DNA of 64,000 nucleotides from Paraburkholderia sp. BL23I1N1 (GCF_003610295.1 NZ_RAPV01000001.1:6448001-6512000); one strand, 5' to 3'; counted from the first letter of the stretch, positions 44,918 to 54,939 are shown. The notes: generated from the letters alone by a model not told the origin. Translations and numbers: made by a program.

Positions 44918-46137
44918 GACGCCCCCTTGCCGTTTTGCTGCAGCTGCGTGATCTGCACGTGATCGCCGTCCGCGATCGAATCGCTCGGGTTGATGATGAC
45001 CTTGTCGTTCGCCTCGATCCCGCTTTCGATTTCGAGCGACTGCCCCAGGTCCCGCGCGATCACGATCTTGCGCAACGTCACATTACCCTTCGCATCGACC
45101 ACCGCGAGCCGCGGGCCTTCGGCGCGAAACAGCAACGCATTGCCCGGCACCGTCAATTGCGCATGAGCAACCGCCGGCACGGCGACCTGCACATACGCGC
45201 CGGGCCGCAGCGTGTCGTCAGGATTGGGCAAGGTCACTTCGACTTGCAGCGAACGGGTCGGCACGTCGATCGCACCGGAGATGTGCGTGATCGTGCCGTG
45301 GAACTGCTGCCCCGGCAATTCGGCCTGGGTGACCACCACCTTCTGTCCAACCGACACGTTTTGCGCGTACGCCTGCGGCAGTTGCACATAGACCCGCAAC
45401 GGATCCGACTGCGCCAGAGCGAACAGCGCGCGGCTCGTGCCGCTGCCCGCGTCGATCAGGTCGCCGACGTCGACATTACGCTGCGTGATCACCCCCGCAA
45501 ACGGTGCGACGATGCGCTTGAACGATTCGAGTTGCTGCAGGCGTTTCACGTTGGCATCGGCGGCGGCGAGATTGGCGATGTCCTGCGTGTAGGTGCTCTG
45601 CCGTTCGTCGAGTTCCTGCTGGGAGACGGCATCGCGTTGACGCAGTTGTTGCCAGCGTTCCAGCGAGCTTTTGGCAAGGCCGAGACTCGCGCTGGTTTGC
45701 TGACGCTGCGCCAAGGCCTGCGCGAGCTCCTGATCGATTTCCGGCGTATCCAGATCGGCGAGCAGTTGCCCCTGCTTCACGCGCGTGCCGATATCGACAT
45801 ACCAGTGCAGCAGATAGCCGGTGGAGCGCGCGTAAATCGGCGATTCGACACTGCCGCGCAAGGTACCTGGCAACAAGGTGTTGCCGCCGCCTTCCGTTTG
45901 CGCCGGAGTCACCACATTCACGTACTGCGTGGCGTTCTGCTTCGTCGTTTCGGCCACCGAACGGTTCTGCAGAACATTCGCGATCACCGTGCGCAACGCG
46001 CCCACGGCGAGCAGCGCCAGCACGATCCAGATGGCGAGTTTGGCGCGCTTCCATTCGCGGCTGCGCGGCGGCAAGGCGTGGCCGCCATCGGTCTCGCGCG
46101 CGGGAATCGCCAGCGATGCATGAGTTTTTTCGGTCAT
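44914..46137 (-). CDS. RND periplasmic adaptor of locus 2
   Basis: 407 residues. N-terminal membrane anchor (LAIWIVLALLAVGALRTVIANVL) rather than a lipobox; HlyD/AcrA domains: TGYLLHWYVDIGTRVKQGQLLADLDTPEIDQEL as barrel and lipoyl start, hairpin ~130-200 (SLERWQQLRQRDAVSQQELDER), KRIVAPFAGVITQRNVDVGDL. ATG 46137 chosen over 46149. The 74-base gap before it (46138-46211) holds no gene. Confidence 0.93.
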   Translation of the reverse strand: MTEKTHASLAIPARETDGGHALPPRSREWKRAKLAIWIVLALLAVGALRTVIANVLQNRSVAETTKQNATQYVNVVTPAQTEGGGNTLLPGTLRGSVESPIYARSTGYLLHWYVDIGTRVKQGQLLADLDTPEIDQELAQALAQRQQTSASLGLAKSSLERWQQLRQRDAVSQQELDERQSTYTQDIANLAAADANVKRLQQLESFKRIVAPFAGVITQRNVDVGDLIDAGSGTSRALFALAQSDPLRVYVQLPQAYAQNVSVGQKVVVTQAELPGQQFHGTITHISGAIDVPTRSLQVEVTLPNPDDTLRPGAYVQVAVPAVAHAQLTVPGNALLFRAEGPRLAVVDAKGNVTLRKIVIARDLGQSLEIESGIEANDKVIINPSDSIADGDHVQITQLQQNGKGAS

Positions 46138-46211
46138 CTCAGTCAGCAATCTCAGTCAGCCATCTTGGTTAGCCAGTTCAGTCGGCCGTCAAATTCTGCC
46201 GTCAGTAAGCG

Positions 46212-49200
46212 TTACGCGGGTTTGCCTTCGCCGCCGTGGCCGCTCATCGGGTCTGTATCGTCTTCGTCGCGGTGGCGCCGTGCGAGGCGGCTATGAATGC
46301 CCGCGAACACCAGCGGCACGAAAAACAGCGTGGACACGGTGGCAAACAGCAAGCCGCCGATCACCGCGCGGCCCAGCGGCGCGTTCTGCTCGGCGCCCTC
46401 GCCGAGACCCAGCGCCATCGGAATCATGCCGATGATCATCGCGAACGCGGTCATCAGCACCGGCCTGATCCGGCTTGCGCCGGCTTCGAGCGCGGCGGTG
46501 AGCGGCGGCGCACCGGCGGAGAGCCGCTGGCGCGCGAACGACACCATCAAAATACTGTTGGCAGTGGCCACGCCCATCGTCATGATCGCGCCGGTCAAGG
46601 CAGGCACGCTCAAATGCGTACCGGTCAGGAACAGCATCCATACGATGCCCGCCAGTGCCGCGGGCAACGCGCTGATAATGATCAGCGGATCGACCCACGA
46701 CTGGAAATTCACGACGATCAGCAGGTACACCAGCACGATGGCCATCGCCACGCCGATCCCGAGACCGAAGAACGAACTGCGCATGGTCTGCACCTGCCCG
46801 CGCAAGATGATCTGACTGCCGCGCGGCAGCGAAGCCCGTACGTTGTTAACCAGTTTGTCGACCTGACTGGCCACGCTGCCCAGGTCGCGCTTTTCGACGC
46901 TCACGTACAGGTCGATCACTGGCCGGATGTTGTAGTGCGAGACAACCGCGAACTGACTCTGCGGCGAGACCCGCACGAGGTTGCCGAGCAGTTGCGTGGG
47001 GCCGTTGGCCGAGCCCGACACGGGCGTGCGCAACAACTCGTCGATCGACGACACCTGATACTGCGGCGTTTGCACCGCGACGCTGTATTCAACACCGTTC
47101 TTGTTGTTGAACCAGAAACCCGGCGACGTTTGCGAGCTGCCCGACAAGGAAATCAGCACATTTTTGCGCCACATTGCTCGCGCTTCAGATTGAGTTGTTG
47201 CAGGCGGGTACGATCCATCTGAAGATTGATCGCCGGTTCGTCCAGTTTCTGCTGGATATGGGTATCGACGGTGCCGGGAATCATCCGCACCTGTTTCATC
47301 AGCTTGCGCGCAACGTCGAAGTTGCCCAGCTGATCCGTGCCGGTAATCTGCACGTCCACGGCGGCGGGCAGGCCAAAGTTGAGAATCTGCGTGACGATGT
47401 CGGCCGGTTGAAAGAAGAACTCGACGCCCGGAAAGCGCTGCGGCAGGATCGCGCGCAGTTTGTCCATGTAGGTTTGCGTCGGTTTGTGGCCCTCGTTCAA
47501 GGCCACCTGAATTTCGCCGTCGAGCGTGCCGATCGTGCCCGCGTTGCTGTACGAGAGATTGATACCGCTATACGGCAAGCCGAGGTTATCGAGAATCGTG
47601 CCGAGTTCCCGGGGCGGCACGACCTCGCGGATCACCTTCTCGACCTCATCCGCGAGACGCGCGGTTTCCTCGATGCGCGTGCCGGTCGGCGCGCGCATGT
47701 GGAGACGGATGTCGCCGGCGTCGACGCTCGGAAAGAAATCTTCGCCAAGCACGAAAACAAGACTCATCGAGAGCACGCAGAAACCCAGAAACAGGCTGCC
47801 GAACATGCCGCGGCGCACCAGCACGCTGCTGAGAATCATGATGTAGGTGGACCGCATGCGCTCGAAGCCGCGATCGAAACGCAGATAGAGGCGCCGGAAC
47901 ACATTCGGCGCGGCATCGGCCTTGGGCTTGTGCGCATGGCCCATCAGCAGCATCGCCAGCGTCGGCACCAGCGTACGCGACAAAATGTACGAGGCGAGCA
48001 TGGCGAACACCACCGCTTCGGCAAGCGGCACGAACAGATAACGCGCGACGCCGGTCAGGAAGAACATCGGCACGAACACGATACAGATGCACAGCGTCGA
48101 GACGAGTGCCGGGATCGCGATTTCGCCGGCGCCCTCGAGAATCGCATCGTGCAGATTCGTGCCCATATGCAGGTGCCGTTCGATGTTCTCGATCGTCACC
48201 GTCGCATCGTCGACCAGAATCCCGACCGCCAGTGCAAGGCCGCCGAGCGTCATGATGTTGATGGTTTGCCCGAGCGCGTGCAGGGCAATCAGCGAGGACA
48301 GAATCGACAGCGGAATCGAAATCGCGATGATGCAGGTGCTGCGCCAATTGCCGAGGAACAGCAGAATCATCGCGGCGGTCAAGGCGGCGGCCACCAGCGC
48401 CTCACGCACCACGCCCTGCACCGCCGCTTTCACGAATACGGACTGATCGAACAGGGCCGTGATTTTCAGGTCCGGCGGCAACGCGGCGCGGGCGTTCGGC
48501 AGCAGGCCTTGCAGCGTATTGACGATCGAGAGTGTCGACGCACTGCCGCTCTTCAGCACCGACATCAGCACGCCGCGGTGTCCGTCCTGCCGCACGATAT
48601 TGGTCTGCGGCGAGAAACCGTCGCGCACGTGAGCGACTTCACGCAGATACGTCGTCGCGCCGTTGAGCGTGCGCACCGGAATATCGTTGAGCCCGTCCAC
48701 CGTCGCGGGCGAGCCGTTCATATTGATCGTGTATTCCTTCGGTCCGATCTTGGCCGTGCCGGTTGGCAGAATCAGGTTTTGCGCGTTGAACGCGCTGACC
48801 ACATCCGATGGCGTCAGGCCTTTTGCGAGCAAGGCGCGCGTGTCGAGATCGACCGAGATCAGACGCGATTTGCCGCCGTACGGATACGGCACGGCCGCGC
48901 CCGGAATCGTCACCAGTTGCGGCCGCAGGAAGTTCAGCGCGGTGTCGTTGAGCGCCTGCTCGGAGAGCTTCGGGCTCGACAGGCCGAGCTGGATCACCGG
49001 AATGCTGGAGGCCGAGTAGCTGATCACGAGAGGCGGCGTTGCGCCCGGCGGCATCTGCTTGAGTTGTGCCTGCTCGACGGCCACGGTTTGCGCGATCGCG
49101 GTCTGGATGTTCGCGTTCGGCTGCAGGAAGAGCTTGATAATCGTGATGCCCGCGAGCGACTGCGATTCGATGTGCTCGATGTCGTTGACCGTGGTGGTCA

Positions 49201-49411
49201 GACTGCGCTCGTTCACGGACGTGATGCGGTTGGCCATGTCTTCGGCCGACAAGCCCGTGTAATTCCAGATGATGCTGACCACCGGAATATTGATTTCCGG
49301 CAACACGTCGACCGGCGTGGTCAACAGCACGAATGGCGTCGCCAGCAAGATCAGAATGGCCATCACGATGAACGTGTATGGCCGCTTAAGCGCTACGTTG
49401 ACGATCCACAT
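46212..49411 (-). pseudogene. RND efflux permease of locus 2, frameshifted
   Basis: About 1065 residues after repair. N-terminal part (49411 to about 47170): MWIVNVALKRPYTFIVMAI, GILVDDATVTIENIERH with the proton-relay Asp pair, CIVFVPMFFLTGVARYLF. C-terminal part in a different frame: NVLISLSGSSQTSPGFWFNNKNGVEY, ALPAALAGIVWMLFLTG, GAIMTMGVATANSILMV. The join is at 47153-47180, around TTTTT at 47161-47165; the expected linker has an xxVAxNVLISLSGS form, and more than one base seems wrong there. Nothing else is missing. First gene of the operon RND-adaptor-outer membrane-regulator-kinase. Confidence 0.9.
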
Positions 49412-49755
49412 GAAACGCGCCTGAGAGAATTTCGATAGGGGATGGGTGAATCAGCACGTATGCTAGATCGGTAGCACCAACGCCTGCATGGCGCCAAAAT
49501 GGCAGGATTGTCAGGAAGGCTAATGTAAGGATATGCAGCGCGGCGAACGCACGCGGCGTGATGGGAAGCAAACGTTTGAAACGGCGGAGATAGGCGATTT
49601 TAAGGGGGCTATTAAAGGCATGCCTCGCCAAACTCATGCGAGACATGCCTTTATATTTTATTGCGCAATACAAATACCTTACGCTCCGTTCGCGTCCAGG
49701 CGATCACTGCCCAGGTGGTTGCGTCCAGATTGTTGCGCCCATCCTTGCATCGACA
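49412..49755. other. Intergenic region with a long hairpin
   Basis: 344 bases between divergent-facing ends: upstream of the RND gene and downstream of the glyoxalase-like gene. Apart from the hairpin at 49614-49652 I see only chance frames; the minus frame 49386-49673 has no ribosome site or family features. Confidence 0.5.
49614..49652. terminator. Long inverted repeat, probable terminator of the glyoxalase-like gene
   Basis: AAAGGCATGCCTCGC pairs with GCGAGACATGCCTTT across a nine-base loop (14 of 15 positions). The gene at 49756 is transcribed toward it; the plus side is followed by TATATTTTATTG. Confidence 0.6.
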
Positions 49756-50190
49756 TCACTTCGCGAACAACGACGACATATCCGCAAACGCCTTGAATTC
49801 CAGCGCGTTACCCGACGGATCGAGGAAGAACATCGTCGCCTGTTCGCCAACCTCGCCCTTGAAGCGCACATGCGGTTCGATGATGAAGTCGATGCCGGCC
49901 TTTTGCAGCTTGTCCGCGGCGGCCTGCCATTGCGCCATCGAGAGCACCGCGCCGAAGTGGCGCACCGGCACCGCGTCGCCGTCGACCTTGCTGGTCTGCC
50001 GATAACCGATTTCGTCCGGCGCGAGATGCGCCACGATCTGATGGCCGTAAAAGTTGAAGTCGACCCAGTCCGGTGAGCTGCGCCCTTCCGGACAGCCGAG
50101 CAACTCGCCATAGAACGCGCGCGCGGCGGCGAGGCTGTGCACAGGGAAAGCCAGGTGGAACGGCGGCAAAACGGTTTCGGCAACGCTCAT
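49756..50190 (-). CDS. VOC-family glyoxalase/dioxygenase-like protein
   Basis: 144 residues from ATG 50190. VOC fold: [25 protein letters not shown] (metal His), [13 protein letters not shown] (second site) and [16 protein letters not shown] (metal Glu). It resembles the small proteins often annotated as glyoxalase or lactoylglutathione lyase-like; no substrate can be assigned. The decayed LysR gene lies divergently beside it and was probably its regulator. Confidence 0.88.
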   Translation of the reverse strand: MSVAETVLPPFHLAFPVHSLAAARAFYGELLGCPEGRSSPDWVDFNFYGHQIVAHLAPDEIGYRQTSKVDGDAVPVRHFGAVLSMAQWQAAADKLQKAGIDFIIEPHVRFKGEVGEQATMFFLDPSGNALEFKAFADMSSLFAK

Positions 50191-50345
50191 GATGGGAAAA
50201 CTCGCAGAGGGGAAAGTGGGATCGCGCATTGGTTCATGAAGCAGACTCTGAAGGCACACGCGTGAGGTCCATTTTAACCACGACTAAAAGTGGTGAAAAA
50301 CGATATCTATTTGATCTGACCAACACGAAAATCGATCAATCGACG

Positions 50346-50440
50346 ATGCTCAGCGAACTCAAAACCTTTATCGCCGTCAGCCAGTACGGCACGTTTCCGG
50401 CGCGGGTGCGCGTATCGGCCTGATGCTGATTCCGAATACC
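50346..50440 (+). pseudogene. Decayed LysR-family regulator, 5' remnant
   Basis: The frame begins MLSELKTFIAVSQYGTF, the exact opening of a LysR HTH domain, then shifts: GAGARIGL continues in the next frame and fits the expected AAGARIGLT. After this the family pattern stops (LIPNTAGLNKR...), so most of the gene is deleted. Divergent from the glyoxalase-like gene, as LysR regulators usually are. The remaining ~180 bases to the LysE gene hold nothing recognisable. Confidence 0.7.
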
Positions 50441-50616
50441 GCCGGACTCAACAAGCGGCCCGCCAAAGGCACGATTGTGCTGTTTCACAGACCCTCAACT
50501 GTATCTGTGAGATTTGCAGGCGGGCGAGCAGAATCGTTGTTCTCGCATCGATTCGCGCCATTCACCCGTGCTTGTAACGAGCAGCACGGTTGGCCTGCCC
50601 CAAGGTTTATCAGCCC

Positions 50617-51255
50617 ATGACCGCCAGCACATTCCTCACCGCCGATGTCCTGATCGCCTATAGCGCCTACTTCGTCGGTACGGCGAGTCCTGGGCCGAGC
50701 AATCTCGCGATCATGTCGCTTGCCATGAGCGCCGGCCGGAAATCCGCACTGACTTTCGCGCTCGGCGTGGTGTCCGGTTCGTACTTCTGGGCGTTGCTGG
50801 CGTCGCTGGGTTTGTCGGCGGTCCTCGCCACTTACTCGGAATGCCTGGTGGCGATCAAGATTGCCGGCGGCCTTTATCTGTTGTGGCTCGGCTTCAAATC
50901 CGCGCGCTCGGCATTCAGCGCGGAAAAGCTGCCCACGAATACCGCACGCGAAGGCGAGCCACTCAAACGGCTCTATCTGCGCGGCCTGCTGCTGCATCTC
51001 ACCAATCCGAAAGCGATTCTGGTGTGGCTCTCGATCGTTTCGCTGGCAATGTCGCCCGCCAACGGCACGTCGCACACCACGCCGGTGGTGCTCGGCTGCA
51101 TGGTGATCGGCGTATCCGTGTTCAGCAGCTACGCGGTGCTGTTTTCAACCGCGTCCGCGCGGCGCATCTACGTCGCGATCCGTCGCTGGCTGGACGGATC
51201 GCTCGCGATCATGTTCGGCATTGCGGGAATCAAGCTGCTGACTTCGAAAAGCTAA
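50617..51255 (+). CDS. LysE/RhtB-family amino-acid exporter
   Basis: 212 residues from ATG 50617. Six membrane segments; signatures YFVGTASPGPSNLAIMSLAMSAGRKSAL, FALGVVSGSYFWALLASLGL, IKIAGGLYLLWLGFKSARSA and FLRGLLLHLTNPKAILVW-like YLRGLLLHLTNPKAILVW. Exports an amino acid or derivative; substrate unknown. ATG 50590 is a longer alternative with poorer context. Confidence 0.92.
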   Translation: MTASTFLTADVLIAYSAYFVGTASPGPSNLAIMSLAMSAGRKSALTFALGVVSGSYFWALLASLGLSAVLATYSECLVAIKIAGGLYLLWLGFKSARSAFSAEKLPTNTAREGEPLKRLYLRGLLLHLTNPKAILVWLSIVSLAMSPANGTSHTTPVVLGCMVIGVSVFSSYAVLFSTASARRIYVAIRRWLDGSLAIMFGIAGIKLLTSKS

Positions 51256-51324
51256 CCCCGCCTTTGGGGCGCGCCCGCTCTGCGATACTGTCACCTTGAT
51301 GACTCGAGCGGGTAAGCGAACACG

Positions 51325-51684
51325 ATGAGCAGTGGCAATGATCTAAATCCGGCAGCGAAGCGCTCGCCCTTGCAAAAGCGGCTTTATCTGGCAGGCGCCG
51401 TTGTGCTGCTCACCGGCCTGATCGCCGCGGCGATCATCTATGCCATGGCTCCGGCGCCAGATAGCGCGGTTGCCATGTACAGCATCGCAGACCCGCGCTA
51501 TCAGATCGAATTGCAGCGTATCGGCGGCGACGCGGCGGTTCTGATGGCCCAGCTTCATCAGTGGTTCGACGGTCTTTGCCACGGCACGGCGCTCGCCTAT
51601 ACGGTGGCCGTGCTTGGCGCCCTGCTCGCGGGCGCATGCTTCTTTATCGGCTACTTCTTTGCCGACGAAGGACCGCAGACCTGA
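51325..51684 (+). CDS. Two-helix membrane protein, unknown function
   Basis: 119 residues. Helices at ~20-40 (LYLAGAVVLLTGLIAAAIIYAMA) and ~95-112 (VAVLGALLAGACFFIGYFFAD) enclose a loop with PRYQIELQRIGGDAAVL. It resembles small conserved Burkholderia membrane proteins; function unknown. A 69-base gap separates it from lysE. Confidence 0.7.
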   Translation: MSSGNDLNPAAKRSPLQKRLYLAGAVVLLTGLIAAAIIYAMAPAPDSAVAMYSIADPRYQIELQRIGGDAAVLMAQLHQWFDGLCHGTALAYTVAVLGALLAGACFFIGYFFADEGPQT

Positions 51685-51715
51685 AGCAATTCATCTCGCC
51701 TGGCCAAACAGGTAT

Positions 51716-53428
51716 TTACAACGCCTCTTTAACGTGATTGCCGGGTTGCTGCACCCCTGCCGCGCGCAACGCTTCATGCAGGGTGCCAAAAATACATCTT
51801 GCTTCAACAATCGGCGTAATCCCATGCCGGTCCATATCCGAGCGCAAATACGAGTTCACGCGCGCGAAGATCACTTCGATGCCACTGTGCTTTAGCGTCT
51901 CGCACGACTCGCCGACCGAACGCGCCGCCGAATAGTCGAGGTCGGTGATCGCACTCGCGTCGATCACGAACCAGCGCACCGCGCTCGGCGCATGATCGAT
52001 CAGGCCGCGGGTATCGTCGACGAAAAAGTGATCGTTCGCGTAGAACAGATCGGCGCCGAAGCGATAAACGATCAGCCCCGGCGCGGTCTGAAGTCCTGGC
52101 GCGGCCGGTACCGGCACCCAGATGCCGTCTTGACCGGGAACGAGAATCATCGTGTGCGGCCGGTAACTGTGCCGCACGTGCCGCAGCAGCGATAACGTCA
52201 CCGCCACCAGAATGCCGTGCTCGACACCGATCAGCACCACGGCCGCCGCCGTGAACACGGCCAGCGTGAATTCACCTGGACTTTCGCTGCGAATCGAAAA
52301 CAGCGTCTTCAGATTGATCAGGCCGATGGCGATCGTAAACACGATGCTGGCCAGAATACAGTGCGGCAGGTACTGCAAAAAACGGCTGAAAAACAGCAGC
52401 ACCACGACCACTACCACCGCGAATGCAATCTGCGCGAACTGGCTGCGCGTACCGGCGCGATCGGCCATGGCGGTTTGCGTCGGACTGCCGTTCACCACGA
52501 AGGCGCCGGAAAACGCCGCCGCGGTATTGGCGGCCGCGAGACCCAGCAGATCGGCATTGGTATCGACGGCTTCGTGATAACGCTCGGCGAATACGCGGCT
52601 CGCGGCGGCGCTTTGCGCGACGATCATCACGAAACACGAGGCGGCGACCGGCAGCAGATCGAGCATCTGCTGCCACGTGACCGAAGGCATGCGCAGCGGC
52701 GGCAATCCGCCTGCCACCGGCCCCAGCACGGAAATACCATGCGCCGCGAAACCGTAGACATCGCTCGCAGCGATACCCGCCACCACCGCGATCAACGGCA
52801 CCGGCGCACGGGGCAAATAGCGCTTGCAAACCAGAATGGAGATCACCACCAGCGCAGAAATAGCGAGTGTGGGCAGATTGATTTGCGCCGACTCGCGCAC
52901 CACGAGCGCGAGTTGATCGACGCTGCGCGCGGCATGCCCGGGGACACCGAACATGTCGCCCAGCATGGCAATACCGACCTGCACGCCGACCCCGGCGAGA
53001 AAGCCGACCAACACCGTGCGCGAGAGAAAGTCAGCGAGAAAACCGAGCTTGAAGATTCGCGCGATGTACAGTAGCGCGGCGGTGAGCAAGGCGACCATGC
53101 CGGCGAGCGCCGCGTATTCGGCGCTCGATGCCGGCACCATGGTCGAGAGCCGGCTGGCGAAAATGGTGGCGGTGGCGGAATCGGCCGCGACCACGAGGTG
53201 CCGCGACGCGCCGAAGAACGCGAACGCGATAAGCGGCAGAAAGACGGTGTAAAGACCCGTAACGGCAGGCATGCCGGCAATGCGTGCGTAGCCGAGCACC
53301 TGCGGAATATCCATCGATGCCAGTTGGACGCCGGCCAGCGCATCGCGCGCCGCCGCGGCACGGCTCAAAGGAAGTACACCTTTCAAGACGCCAAGGCGTG
53401 TGGTGAGGTTTGCCAGAAAATCTCGCAT
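51716..53428 (-). CDS. SulP-family anion permease with STAS domain
   Basis: 570 residues. N-terminal transport domain: PLSRAAAARDALAGVQLASMDIPQVLGYARIAG, GLYTVFLPLIAFAFFGASRHLVV, FVVNGSPTQTAMADRAGTRSQ; C-terminal STAS domain ~445-555 with WFVIDASAITDLDYSAARSV. Family transports sulfate, bicarbonate or related anions by symport. It starts 82 bases from the insertion sequence end, so the upstream promoter region has been altered by the insertion. Confidence 0.93.
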   Translation of the reverse strand: MRDFLANLTTRLGVLKGVLPLSRAAAARDALAGVQLASMDIPQVLGYARIAGMPAVTGLYTVFLPLIAFAFFGASRHLVVAADSATATIFASRLSTMVPASSAEYAALAGMVALLTAALLYIARIFKLGFLADFLSRTVLVGFLAGVGVQVGIAMLGDMFGVPGHAARSVDQLALVVRESAQINLPTLAISALVVISILVCKRYLPRAPVPLIAVVAGIAASDVYGFAAHGISVLGPVAGGLPPLRMPSVTWQQMLDLLPVAASCFVMIVAQSAAASRVFAERYHEAVDTNADLLGLAAANTAAAFSGAFVVNGSPTQTAMADRAGTRSQFAQIAFAVVVVVVLLFFSRFLQYLPHCILASIVFTIAIGLINLKTLFSIRSESPGEFTLAVFTAAAVVLIGVEHGILVAVTLSLLRHVRHSYRPHTMILVPGQDGIWVPVPAAPGLQTAPGLIVYRFGADLFYANDHFFVDDTRGLIDHAPSAVRWFVIDASAITDLDYSAARSVGESCETLKHSGIEVIFARVNSYLRSDMDRHGITPIVEARCIFGTLHEALRAAGVQQPGNHVKEAL

Positions 53429-53500
53429 GCGCGATCGTGCCCCGAACTTAGGTTATCGCGCATCGTGCCGTGACTCGGCACAGAAAGGCAAGGATTGGGG

Positions 53501-53510
53501 CTTCGATTGG
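53501..53510. repeat. 10-bp target-site duplication, left copy
   Basis: CTTCGATTGG, identical to 54765-54774, directly abutting the left IS end. Confidence 0.85.
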
Positions 53511-54764
53511 CAGGGCAATCGCATCAGGAGACCTGCATTCCAAGCACTCGAGCCCGATAGTGTTCATCGAATCCGGCCTTGAGCCGCGTGTTCTTTATGC
53601 CGACCTTGGTGGCTTTGTCAGCGCGCAGTAGATTCGACACGATGCGGCGCAGGATCGCGAAGTTTTGTGCTGCATTGTCCACCCGGGCGCGGCATTGATC
53701 CTCGCCGAACGCGACATCGAGCACCCAATGCATGCTGTTTTCGATGGCCCAGTGAGCGCGCACCGTCTCGTTGATCCGTTTCGGGTCAGCGGGCAGGCTG
53801 TTGATGTAGTACCGCCGCTCCAGCGAAACGCGGCCGTCGATCTCGCGGGTGGCCTCAACCATCGCCACCGAACGCAGGCCGGCCCATTTACCGTCCTCAT
53901 CCAGCCAGTCAATCATGTCGGTCGCAACGCACCGGCGCGTCTCGATTCTTCCGTGCACTTTCCTGCCTGTCTGACAGTGCTCAACGAAGCGCACGCTGCG
54001 CAGAGGCTGTGTGCGCTGTGCATCGAACAGCTGCACGATTGCTTCATGCAAGGCAGGCTGATTGCCTTTGACCGCAGCACATAGTCGGCACCTCCAGCCA
54101 CAATCTTCGCCGCGATCTCCCGCTGGCAACCCATCGCGTCGATCGTCACGATCGCACCCTTGAGCAGCAAGGCATCCAGCAACACCGGGATCGCGGTGAT
54201 CTCGTTGCTTTGGGCGGCAGTCCTGACCTGAGCCAAGGTCGCCCCTAACGCGCCGCAATAGGCCGATACCAGATGGATCGCGCTACGCCCCATGCCGTGC
54301 GAGCGCCGTACTGTCTTGCCGTCAATGGCCACCACCAGGCCCGCGACGGCAGGACAGATACCGCTTACCCACCGCACAAAGCAGGCCTCGAACTGCCGCG
54401 CATCAAGCGCTGCGAATACGCGTCCGAACGTGTCGTGCGAGGCAATCCCGTTGCGCAGCGGCAAGTACCGGCGCAGCCACTCCAGTTGTCCTTGCCCCCA
54501 CAAAGCGATCCCCACCCAGCCGTCGGCGCCCGACAGGATCGCCGCCAGTGCAACCACCAGCATTTCCGTCAGATCATGCTCCGGGGTGCGTACACGCGGG
54601 TCCTTCAGGTCCCCAAACGCGTCTTGCAAACTCAACGGCTCGTATTCGTCGTCCACACCACTCCCGGCTCCTGGCAAAACCAGGAGCTAACGCTTCTTCG
54701 CAGCAGCTTACAACCCCCATTCGTAACCCATTGTGGGTAAACAATCTTTCATGCGATTGCCCTG
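53511..54764 (-). mobile_element. ISAs1-family insertion sequence, 1254 bp, intact ends
   Basis: Terminal inverted repeats CAGGGCAATCGCAT (53511-53524) and ATGCGATTGCCCTG (54751-54764) are perfect over 14 bases and are flanked by the 10-bp direct repeat CTTCGATTGG. Length, end sequence (CAGGG) and 8-10-bp duplications fit the ISAs1 family. The single gene is on the minus strand. Confidence 0.92.
53524..54677 (-). pseudogene. ISAs1-family transposase, one-base frameshift
   Basis: The N-terminal frame (MPGAGSGVDDEY, DFGDLKDPRV-type LQDAFGDLKDPRVRTPEHDL, WGQGQLEWLRRYLPLRNGI, catalytic Asp in VVAIDGKTVRRS and IVTIDAMGCQREIA) runs to GADYVLRSK; the C-terminal frame takes over at AVKGNQPALHEAI and carries RHWAIENSMHWVLDV-type AHWAIENSMHWVLDVAFGEDQCR with the catalytic Glu. 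One missing G at about 54075-54078 separates them. The joined protein of ~384 residues has all DDE residues. Confidence 0.9.
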
Positions 54765-54774
54765 CTTCGATTGG
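54765..54774. repeat. 10-bp target-site duplication, right copy
   Basis: CTTCGATTGG, identical to 53501-53510, directly abutting the right IS end. Confidence 0.85.
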
Positions 54775-54840
54775 CTAAAGAAAATGGCTAAAACCAGCGC
54801 AATGGCGCCGAACCCACCGCCGAAACCGTCCCGCTTTGGC

Positions 54841-54939
54841 TTAACGCCTGAACTGCCCTGTCAGCGGATCCACGTGCCGCGCGAAACCGAACAGCGCAGC
54901 GATGCAGATCGGACAGGCGATGATGAACACGGCCAGCAT
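54841..54939 (-). CDS. 32-aa single-helix membrane peptide
   Basis: ATG 54939 preceded on the minus strand by ACGAGGTGCGAG (ribosome site GAGG). The peptide is MLAVFIIACPICIAALFGFA then RHVDPLTGQFRR: one hydrophobic helix with two cysteines and a basic tail. It is too short for most gene finders. It lies in the 404-base space between the IS and the next gene; the IS has inserted about 70 bases after its stop. Alternatively chance. Confidence 0.4.
   Translation of the reverse strand: MLAVFIIACPICIAALFGFARHVDPLTGQFRR

Noticed and set aside
47174..49438. 754-codon open frame antisense to the locus-2 RND gene
   Set aside because: Arg/His/Gln-rich composition and no motifs; typical third-position shadow in a high-GC genome.
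49386..49673. 95-codon minus-strand ORF upstream of the RND gene
   Set aside because: Runs through the terminator hairpin, no ribosome site, overlaps the RND start; hydrophobic stretch looks accidental.
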